A stretch of 32,299 nucleotides of DNA from Thauera butanivorans NBRC 103042 (GTDB lineage: Bacteria; Pseudomonadota; Gammaproteobacteria; Burkholderiales; Rhodocyclaceae), in assembly GCF_001591165.1 (NCBI RefSeq), contig NZ_BCUG01000060.1, positions 1 through 32,299 of the forward strand, written 5' to 3'. The notes below the pieces were generated by a model, which was not told where the DNA came from, did no database searches, and saw only the letters and a program-made list of their open reading frames with translations. Shown piece by piece: positions 25,076-32,299 of the stretch. Position numbers and translations under genes: made by a program. The number at the start of each line of letters is the position of its first letter. Within the stretch, counting starts at the first letter, position 1.

Positions 25076-25855
25076 TCAGCCTGCGAGTGCCTGCACCCAG
25101 CCCAGGCCCTCGCGGGTGCCGGCCGCCGGCTTGTATTCGCAGCCGATCCAGCCGTCGTAGCCGAGGCCGTCGATGAAGCGGAACAGCCAGGCGTAGTTGA
25201 TCTCGCCCGTGCCCGGCTCGTTGCGGCCGGGGTTGTCGGCGATCTGCATGTGGGCGATGCGCGGCAGGTGCTTGGCGATGGTGTTGGCCAGTTCGCCCTC
25301 CATGCGCTGCATGTGGTAGATGTCGTGCTGCAGGAAGAGGTTGTCCGAGCCCACTTCGTCGATCAGCGCGATCGCCTGCGCGGTGCCATTCACGTGGAAG
25401 CCGGGGATGTCGAACGTGTTGATCGGCTCGACCAGCAGGCGGATGCCGGCTTCGCCGAGCTTGCCGGCGGCGAAGCGCAGGTTGGCGACCAGGGTCTCGT
25501 GCACCTTGCCGGCATCGGCACCGGCCGGCGTGATGCCGGCCAGGCAGTTGATCTGCCTGCAGCCGAGCGTGGTGGCGTACTCGATCGCACGGCCGACGCC
25601 GTCCTGGAACTCGCCGACGCGGTCCGGATGGCAGGCGATGCCGCGCTCGCCGCCTTCCCAGTTCCCGGCCGGCAGGTTGTGCAGCACCTGCGTGAGGCCG
25701 TGCTTCTGCAACTGCTCGGCCAGCGCTTCCTTGTCGAAAGCGTAGGGGAAGAGGTATTCCACGCCCTTGAAGCCGGCCTGGGCGGCGGCCTCGAAGCGCT
25801 CGAGGAACGGGACCTCGTTGAACAGCATGGTCAGGTTGGCGGCGAATCTTGGCAT
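25076..25855 (-). CDS. hyi: Hydroxypyruvate isomerase
   Basis: 259 residues, TIM-barrel AP-endonuclease-2-like fold. Interconverts hydroxypyruvate and tartronate semialdehyde. The metal/catalytic set is complete in the register of E. coli Hyi: Glu143 (LLVEPINTFDIPG), Asp178 and His181 (LQHDIYHMQ), Gln204 (HMQIAD), Glu240 (IGCEYKP). Second gene of the gcl operon, 109 nt after gcl across a repeat-like stretch. Confidence 0.93.
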   Translation of the reverse strand: MPRFAANLTMLFNEVPFLERFEAAAQAGFKGVEYLFPYAFDKEALAEQLQKHGLTQVLHNLPAGNWEGGERGIACHPDRVGEFQDGVGRAIEYATTLGCRQINCLAGITPAGADAGKVHETLVANLRFAAGKLGEAGIRLLVEPINTFDIPGFHVNGTAQAIALIDEVGSDNLFLQHDIYHMQRMEGELANTIAKHLPRIAHMQIADNPGRNEPGTGEINYAWLFRFIDGLGYDGWIGCEYKPAAGTREGLGWVQALAG

Positions 25856-25913
25856 CGTCGTGTTCTCCTATTGTCGGTCGTGGGGCTTGCTTTACCCCTT
25901 CCGTCTGCGCGTG

Positions 25914-25960
25914 CGCCCTCCGAAGGGGGCGCATGGCCGTCCGGGGACGGCCCGGCGGGC
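25914..25960. repeat. Dispersed GC-rich repeat-like element, copy in hyi/gcl gap
   Basis: Blocks CCTCCGAAGGGGGC, GGCCGTCCGGGGACGGCC (itself palindromic) and CCCGGCGGG follow in the same order and spacing as at 11070-11100. Lies between the gcl stop and hyi start, so it is transcribed within the operon. Likely an intergenic palindromic unit of the host genome; genome-wide copy number cannot be seen here. Confidence 0.5.
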
Positions 25961-25964
25961 TTGC

Positions 25965-27740
<1,776 letters not shown>

Positions 27741-27778
27741 TTCTGTCTCCTTTGGGGATGGTGGATGATTCCGATGGG

Positions 27779-27847
27779 TGCAGGATAAGCATCCTGCAAG
27801 GAATACTGAATGGGCGTATAAATCGTTTCTGTCGATACTCCAGGTAT
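27779..27847. promoter_or_regulatory. gcl/lysR divergent control region
   Basis: The 115-bp gap between gcl and the LysR gene holds a perfect 8-bp inverted repeat TGCAGGAT-AAGC-ATCCTGCA (27779-27798). It also holds two ATAC/GTAT dyads, ATAC-N9-GTAT (27803-27819) and ATAC-N5-GTAT (27835-27847), with centres 30 bp (three helical turns) apart. These are plausible binding sites for the LysR protein and an operator or leader hairpin for gcl; no convincing -35/-10 pair could be fixed. Confidence 0.5.
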
Positions 27848-27855
27848 TGAATGAA

Positions 27856-28776
27856 ATGGACCGCCATACCGAAATCCGCAGCTTCGCGCTGGTTGCCGAA
27901 AAAGGCAGCTTCGCTGCCGCCGCCCTAGTCGAGGGCGTCACCCCGGTCATCATGGGCCGCCGCCTCGACGGCCTGGAAAAGCGCCTCGGCGTGAAGCTGA
28001 TGCACCGCTCCACCCGCGGCCTGACGTTGACCGACCTGGGCGAGCAGTTTCTCGAAGGATGCCGGCAGCTGCTGCGCGAATTCGACGAGATCGAGCACGG
28101 CATCAGCGCCGGGCGCAAGGTGGTGCGCGGACATCTGGTGGTGTCGGCGCCCGCCGCTTTCGGGCGGCGGCACGTGGCGCCGCATGCGCTGGGTTTCCGT
28201 GCCCTGCATCCGGAGTTGAAGTTGTCCTTCAACTTTACCGACAGCGTGGTCGACCTGGTGCGCGAGGGCTACGACATGGCGATCCGCATCGGCGAAGTCA
28301 CCGACCCGAACTACGTGGCGCTGCGGCTGTTTCCGAACCGGCGCGTGGTGTGCGGCACGCCGGACTACTTCGAGCGCCACGGCGTGCCGCGCCAGCCGGA
28401 AGACCTCGTGCGCCACAACTGCCTCGCCTTCAACCTCGCCGGGGGCCAGCAGCGCGGCTGGAGCTTCGTGCGCGACGGCAAGCTGTTCGCCGTCCGCGTC
28501 GAAGGCGATCTGGCCTGCAACGACGGCGAACTGCTGTTCGACTGGGTGAAGCAGGGCCTGGGCGTGGGCTGGCGCTCGACCTGGGAGATCCAGGCCGAAC
28601 TGCGGCGCGGCGAACTGGTGACGGTGCTGGACGATTTCGCCGCGCCGAGCTACGACATCCAGGCGGTGTATCCGCAGCAGCGCTACCTGCCGGCCAAGGT
28701 GAGGCACTTCATCGACTACCTGAAGGCGGTCTACAACCAGCCGGGATACTGGGAAGGCGGGGAGGGGAAAGCGTAG
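27856..28776 (+). CDS. LysR-family transcriptional regulator
   Basis: 306 residues. N-terminal winged helix-turn-helix ([20 protein letters not shown] to [12 protein letters not shown], ~8-62) and C-terminal LysR substrate-binding domain (~90-295). ATG at 27856 chosen as the LysR-typical beginning [10 protein letters not shown]; an in-frame GTG at 27778 would run through the control region. Divergent from gcl, so it probably regulates the glyoxylate operon in response to glyoxylate or a related metabolite; this is inference from position. Converges on the permease gene downstream. Confidence 0.88.
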   Translation: MDRHTEIRSFALVAEKGSFAAAALVEGVTPVIMGRRLDGLEKRLGVKLMHRSTRGLTLTDLGEQFLEGCRQLLREFDEIEHGISAGRKVVRGHLVVSAPAAFGRRHVAPHALGFRALHPELKLSFNFTDSVVDLVREGYDMAIRIGEVTDPNYVALRLFPNRRVVCGTPDYFERHGVPRQPEDLVRHNCLAFNLAGGQQRGWSFVRDGKLFAVRVEGDLACNDGELLFDWVKQGLGVGWRSTWEIQAELRRGELVTVLDDFAAPSYDIQAVYPQQRYLPAKVRHFIDYLKAVYNQPGYWEGGEGKA

Positions 28777-28887
28777 GCGCAGCGGCGGGCGTGACCCGGG
28801 CCGGCGGCAGGCGGCGCATCCGCAGTCCGGTGAGAAGGGGCGGCGAGAGGGGGGCGGCGATGCCGTTGGCGGCGGCCGCAAACGGAA

Positions 28888-28916
28888 CAGGCCACCGCAT
28901 GCTGCGCGGTGGCCTG
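28888..28916 (-). terminator. Probable terminator after purine permease gene
   Basis: Perfect 11-bp stem (28888-28898 with 28906-28916), 7-nt loop, 28 nt past the permease stop, followed on the minus strand by a short T-rich tract (TTCCGTTT). Lies in the 167-nt gap between two convergent genes and may act in both directions. Confidence 0.6.
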
Positions 28917-28943
28917 CCGTGTTTCATTGCCGGTCCGGGTGGA

Positions 28944-30443
28944 TCAGTGCGCTTCCGCCGCCTTCGCCGCTTCGATCGCACCGGCGGTGTCGTCGCGGCC
29001 GCCGTTGAAGAACATGTTCAGCAGCACCGCCGAGATCGCGGTCAGCAGGATGCCCGATTCCAGCAGCGGGTGCAGGCTGTGGGCCATGTGCTGGGTCCAG
29101 CGCGGGGCCACCAGCGGCACCAGGCCGAAACCGATCGACAGGGCGACGATGTACAGGTTGTTGCGGTTGCTCTTGAAATCGACGCTGGTCAGGATGCGGA
29201 TGCCGGTGGCCGCGACCATGCCGAACATCACCAGGCCGGCGCCGCCGAGCACGAAGGTCGGTACCGACTCCACCAGCGCGGCCATCTTGGGCAGCATGCC
29301 GAGCACGATCATGATCAAGCCCGCCGCCACGCAGACCCAGCGGCTCTTGACGCCGGTCACGCCCACCAGGCCCACGTTCTGCGAGAAGCTGGTGTAGGGG
29401 AAGGTGTTGAACACGCCGCCGATCACCGTGCCCAGGCCGTCGGTGCGCAGGCCGGCCGCCAGTTCGGTGCGGGAGATGGGCTTGTCGGTGATGTCGCTCA
29501 GCGCCAGGAACATGCCCACCGATTCGATCATCACCACGATCATCACCAGCGTCATGGTCAGCACCATCACCGGGTCGAAGGTGGGCATGCCGAAGGCGAA
29601 CGGGGTGACGATGGCGAACCAGTCGGCCTTGGCGACCATGTCGAAGTGCATCTTGCCCATGATCACCGCCACGATGCAGCCGATGACGATGCCCAGCAGC
29701 ACCGCGATGTTGGCGATGAAGCCGCGGCCGTAGCGCACCATCAGCAGGATCACCACCAGCACGAAGCCCGCGACCGCCATGGTGTCGAGCGCACCGTAGC
29801 CGGGGTTGTCGGCCATCGGGATCGGTCCCGGCAGCCGGGTCAGCTCGGAGCCGGTTGCCGCGGCCGTCTCCTTGGCGCCATCGACCATCTGCACCAGTTG
29901 CGGAACATCGACGGTTTGCGCCAGGTGGGCAGGACCGCCCAGCGCCCAGCCCACGCCCACCCGCATCAGGCTGATGCCGATGATGGCGATGATGGTGCCG
30001 GTGACGACCGGCGGGAAAAAGCGCAGCAGGCGGCTCATGAAGGGGGCGATCAGGGTCGCGACGATGCCGGCGCCGATGATCGCGCCGAAGATCGCCCGGG
30101 CGCCTTCCGGCCCGCCCTGGACGTTGGCCATTGCCACCATCGGGCCGACGGCGGCGAATGTGACGCCCATCATCACCGGCAGCTTGATGCCGAAGTACTT
30201 GGTGAGGCCGAGCGACTGGATCAGCGTCACCAGGCCGCAACAGAACAGATCCGCCGAAATCAGCATGGCGACCTGCTGTGGATCGAGGCCCAGCGCGCGG
30301 CCCACGATCAGCGGCACCGCCACCGCGCCGGCATACATCACCAGCACGTGCTGCATGCCCAAGGTGGCGAGACGCCCGCTCGGCAGCTTCTCGTCTACCG
30401 GATGGACCCGCTGCGCGTCGATTTTCGATGTCTGGTCTGACAT
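28944..30443 (-). CDS. NCS2-family xanthine/uric acid permease
   Basis: 499 residues with about 14 hydrophobic segments. The NCS2 signature is present as QNVGLVGVTG, within FPYTSFSQNVGLVGVTGVKS, and the early motif MQHVLVMYAGAVAVPLIVG is typical of the nucleobase-cation symporter-2 proteins for xanthine and uric acid (XanP, UacT, PbuX). Starts at the ATG at 30443 with AAAGGGG upstream. Located beside allantoate-degradation genes, so it likely imports urate or xanthine as a nitrogen source; exact substrate cannot be read from the sequence. Confidence 0.9.
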   Translation of the reverse strand: MSDQTSKIDAQRVHPVDEKLPSGRLATLGMQHVLVMYAGAVAVPLIVGRALGLDPQQVAMLISADLFCCGLVTLIQSLGLTKYFGIKLPVMMGVTFAAVGPMVAMANVQGGPEGARAIFGAIIGAGIVATLIAPFMSRLLRFFPPVVTGTIIAIIGISLMRVGVGWALGGPAHLAQTVDVPQLVQMVDGAKETAAATGSELTRLPGPIPMADNPGYGALDTMAVAGFVLVVILLMVRYGRGFIANIAVLLGIVIGCIVAVIMGKMHFDMVAKADWFAIVTPFAFGMPTFDPVMVLTMTLVMIVVMIESVGMFLALSDITDKPISRTELAAGLRTDGLGTVIGGVFNTFPYTSFSQNVGLVGVTGVKSRWVCVAAGLIMIVLGMLPKMAALVESVPTFVLGGAGLVMFGMVAATGIRILTSVDFKSNRNNLYIVALSIGFGLVPLVAPRWTQHMAHSLHPLLESGILLTAISAVLLNMFFNGGRDDTAGAIEAAKAAEAH

Positions 30444-30868
30444 GTCGTACCCCTTTCTCTGTTTGTTTGTCTCTTCGCCGCCGGAGCGGGCCTTGCCGGT
30501 GGAGCGTCAATGCAATGTCCGTGCCGCTTTTTTGTCATCCGGGCGGTCACCGGTATCGATCGACTGGCTGTGCTTGTCCGACAGTGCTGCTTTCCGTTGT
30601 GCCGGGTACTCGCCCATCTCCGTGCTTGCCTGTCGTGGCACGCCTCGCCGGTCGGTGGCCGTGCCGTGCTGCATTGATGTGGGGCAGTCTAGGGATTCGC
30701 TGGGGCGTGTAGTGCGTGTCCCGTTAATAAGTGGAATATAAAAATTTATATTTTTGCAATGCACAATCCAACTGCACCCAAGCTTCGAGCGCAGCTCCGA
30801 ATGCGTGAAGGCCGTGCGTCCTGGCGGACGGCACGGCCTTCGCGGGCGATGCGGGAGAGGGGGAAAAC
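30444..30868 (-). promoter_or_regulatory. 425-bp non-coding region upstream of the permease
   Basis: Contains a long hairpin without T-tail right after the amiS-like gene (11-bp perfect outer stem 30807-30817 / 30831-30841), then an AT-rich island with a perfect 8-bp dyad AATATAAA-AA-TTTATATT (30735-30752). The ~290 nt from there to the permease ATG carry no recognised gene or riboswitch. A permease promoter and operator in the AT island are likely; a -35/-10 pair with good spacing was not found. Confidence 0.45.
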
Positions 30869-31384
30869 CTAGCGGAGCACGCCGGTCAGCAGCAGGTAGC
30901 CCGGCAGCCAGCCGGTGAAGATGCCCTGGCCGATCGCCATGCCGGCAGTCAGCCGGACGATCGGTTTGTGCAGCGCCAGCATCAGGAAGAACAGCAGCCA
31001 CAATACCGACCATGCCGCCCACGAGGCGCCGAGCCACCAGTCCCCGATGCTGGACGCGGTACTCAGGGTATCGACCGCGACCGGCACCGCAGTGATCGCC
31101 ACGAACAGGCTGAACCATCCCAGGCCGCGCCCGTCGGCATCGGTCAGGCGGTTGAAGGCGACCCACAGATAGGTGAAGGAGAACAGCAGCGACAGGGCCG
31201 CCGCCTTGACCGACGTGCGGTCAGCCCCCTCGCCGAAGGCGAGCTTCAGCGATACCAGCAGGGTCAGTCCGCCGGCGAACAGGTTGATGATCGAAATCTC
31301 GCGGTCGCTGATCCGCCCGAGCATCCATAGTCCGTTCAGGATCAGCACCGCACCGACGTAGAACAGCGACAAGCCGAGCAACAT
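30869..31384 (-). CDS. AmiS/UreI-family urea/amide channel
   Basis: 171 residues, six predicted membrane segments; opens with MLLGLSLFYVGAVLILNGLW and contains INLFAGGLTLLVSL, LLFSFTYLWVAFNRL and WAAWSVLWLLFFLML, matching the AmiS/UreI family. Members let urea or short-chain amides cross the inner membrane. AGGAG seven bases before the ATG. Together with allantoicase and ureidoglycolate lyase, both of which release urea, a role in urea movement is reasonable. Separated from allA by 73 nt with a hairpin. Confidence 0.85.
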   Translation of the reverse strand: MLLGLSLFYVGAVLILNGLWMLGRISDREISIINLFAGGLTLLVSLKLAFGEGADRTSVKAAALSLLFSFTYLWVAFNRLTDADGRGLGWFSLFVAITAVPVAVDTLSTASSIGDWWLGASWAAWSVLWLLFFLMLALHKPIVRLTAGMAIGQGIFTGWLPGYLLLTGVLR

Positions 31385-31402
31385 TGAGCACTCCTAGAAT
31401 GG

Positions 31403-31445
31403 GTTCCGGGCGGCGCGGAGTGTAGGGGGGCGCCGCGCCGGGAAC
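31403..31445 (-). repeat. Hairpin between allA and amiS-like gene
   Basis: 8-bp stem CGGCGCGG/CCGCGCCG (31411-31418, 31433-31440) extended past a 3-nt bulge by GTTCC/GGAAC (31403-31407, 31441-31445). No T-run; probably an mRNA stability or partial termination element. Confidence 0.5.
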
Positions 31446-31457
31446 TGCGGCGGGTGT

Positions 31458-31988
31458 TTATGGTGCGTATCGGGAATGGGATATGGGCGGGATGATGCCG
31501 TGGCGTTCGAGCTGTATTTCGTCGCAGTTGTGTCCGGTTCCCTTGCGATCGATGACGATGAAGTCGCAGACGCCGTCGAGCGCGAGCAGGGGGTGGTGCC
31601 ATACGCCGGTGGCGTAATTGACGCCCTGGTCGGCGCGGGCGAGGAAGACCTTCAGGTCCTGGACGGCAGGGGGTTCTCCAGCCGGCGCGACGACGACGAG
31701 GTAGGGCCTGCCGGACATCGGGATGAAGGCCTGGGAAGCGAGCGGATGGCGCTCCATCATCTGCACGCAGAAGGGCAGGCTGCGGGGCTGGCCGCGGAAG
31801 ATGGAGACGATGACGCGGCCGTCGGGTCCGGGCTCGATGTTGGCCAGATCGTGGTAGCGCTCGGTATTGCCGGCGTTGATGGTGAAATGCTGGACGGCGT
31901 CACAGGCCTCGATGAGCTCGCCGAAAGGGGCGAAAGCCTCGCGGGTCAGCGGCTGGACCTGCAGGGTGAAGGCGTTGTGTTCGGACAT
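31458..31988 (-). CDS. allA: Ureidoglycolate lyase
   Basis: 176 residues of the AllA cupin-like family. Splits ureidoglycolate to glyoxylate and urea. Conserved segments match E. coli AllA: VQPLTREAFAPFGELIE, NTERYHDLA, MERHPLASQAFIPM, QGVNYATGVWHHPLLAL and FIVIDRKGTGHNCDE. The ATG at 31988 gives the usual N-terminus; a GTG at 32033 would add 15 residues of no resemblance. Product glyoxylate is the substrate of the gcl operon nearby. Confidence 0.93.
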   Translation of the reverse strand: MSEHNAFTLQVQPLTREAFAPFGELIEACDAVQHFTINAGNTERYHDLANIEPGPDGRVIVSIFRGQPRSLPFCVQMMERHPLASQAFIPMSGRPYLVVVAPAGEPPAVQDLKVFLARADQGVNYATGVWHHPLLALDGVCDFIVIDRKGTGHNCDEIQLERHGIIPPISHSRYAP

Positions 31989-32054
31989 GGGCGTCTCGTG
32001 CGGAAAAGGAAAGGAAGGGCCGATGCTGTTCACTCAGGAGATTTTCCTCTCGGT

Positions 32055-32109
32055 GTAGGAGCGGCTTCAGCCGCGAACAAGCGCCTTTCGCGGCTGAAGC
32101 CGCTCCTAC
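32055..32109. repeat. REP-like palindromic repeat
   Basis: Perfect 23-bp inverted repeat: GTAGGAGCGGCTTCAGCCGC at the start of the left arm (32055-32077), exact complement at 32087-32109, 9-nt loop. Each arm contains its own palindrome GCGGCT-TC-AGCCGC, so a cruciform with side hairpins is possible. The GTAGGAGCGGCTT...GCCGCGA motif is a known extragenic repeat in several proteobacteria. It lies between alc and allA. Confidence 0.9.
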
Positions 32110-32156
32110 GGTGAAAGATGCTCCTGCTTGAACGAACGGTATTGAAGGAAGAACGC

Positions 32157-32197
32157 AAAAAAACGCTGCCGCGCTCATGGAGCCAGCGCGGCAGCGT
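32157..32197 (-). terminator. Intrinsic terminator of allantoicase gene
   Basis: Perfect 13-bp stem (32163-32175 with 32185-32197), 9-nt loop, followed on the minus strand by a run of seven T (32163-32157, first one shared with the stem). Begins 7 nt after the alc stop, so alc and allA are probably separate transcripts. Confidence 0.9.
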
Positions 32198-32203
32198 GGA
32201 CGA

Positions 32204-32299
32204 TCAGTTCTTCGCCTCGGGCTTGCCCCACAGGCGCAGTCGGGACACGCCGCCATCGGGGAAGATGTTCAAGCGCACATGGGTGATGGTCCCGAGCTT
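32204..32299 (-). CDS. alc: Allantoicase, C-terminal end (partial)
   Basis: The last 31 codons of a gene entering from the right edge. The segment [20 protein letters not shown] is the characteristic C-terminal beta-strand motif of allantoicase, which hydrolyses allantoate to ureidoglycolate and urea. The frame is open to the window edge and ends KPEAKN-stop at 32204. Supports a purine-ureide pathway with allA. Identification rests on a short segment but the motif is distinctive. Confidence 0.82.
   Translation of the reverse strand, partial: KLGTITHVRLNIFPDGGVSRLRLWGKPEAKN

Noticed and set aside
28924-30510. Overlapping 528-codon frame on the same strand as the NCS2 permease
   Set aside because: Arg/Gly/His-rich shadow of the permease in another frame; the 499-residue frame has the NCS2 signature and membrane segments.

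Overview
The window is a GC-rich stretch of a proteobacterial chromosome, most likely a betaproteobacterium of the Thauera/Azoarcus/Aromatoleum type (Rhodocyclales). This rests on base composition, on a benzoate dioxygenase plus meta-cleavage set combined with a liv-type ABC transporter and hemerythrins, and on the kinds of dispersed GC-rich repeats present. No rRNA, tRNA, CRISPR array or insertion sequence was seen.

Left part (1-21470), aerobic benzoate catabolism. A 4-oxalocrotonate decarboxylase and a 4-oxalocrotonate tautomerase (22-1062) look like the end of a meta-pathway operon that begins outside the window. A membrane-anchored ABM-domain protein follows. Leftward from 3175 lie a short upstream ORF, a XylS/BenR-type AraC regulator and a RidA-like protein, with start/stop overlaps throughout. 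The benABCD operon (7198-3421, minus) converts benzoate to catechol. Divergent from it, on the plus strand, runs a long operon: a fused 2-oxoacid (indolepyruvate-type) ferredoxin oxidoreductase, a XylT/DmpQ-type [2Fe-2S] ferredoxin, catechol 2,3-dioxygenase, 2-hydroxymuconate semialdehyde dehydrogenase, 2-oxopent-4-enoate hydratase, a second 4-oxalocrotonate decarboxylase, a five-gene branched-chain-type ABC importer and two hemerythrin-like proteins. The benA/oxidoreductase intergenic region carries two back-to-back promoters. Each has a perfect pair of XylS-type boxes (TGCA-N6-GGATA, 22-bp period) and a -10 element exactly 21 bp beyond the second box. BenR is therefore predicted to switch on ring activation, ring cleavage and uptake together.

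Junction (21467-21766). The first ~44 codons of a nitronate monooxygenase overlap the stop of the second hemerythrin and then lose family resemblance. This is a gene remnant at the border of the two halves.

Right part (21767-32299), glyoxylate and purine-derived nitrogen metabolism, mostly on the minus strand. gcl-hyi-glxR-(DUF3830)-(GlcG-like)-pyk takes glyoxylate to tartronate semialdehyde and glycerate and ends with pyruvate kinase; no glycerate kinase is present in the window. A LysR regulator is divergent from gcl. Further right are a xanthine/uric-acid-type NCS2 permease, an AmiS/UreI urea/amide channel, ureidoglycolate lyase (allA) and the 3' end of allantoicase (alc). Together they suggest a route purine -> allantoate -> ureidoglycolate -> glyoxylate + urea, with glyoxylate fed into the gcl operon.

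Strong perfect or near-perfect hairpins sit in many intercistronic gaps (benB/benC, second decarboxylase/ABC binding protein, binding protein/permease, glxR/DUF3830, allA/amiS). Canonical intrinsic terminators follow benD and alc.
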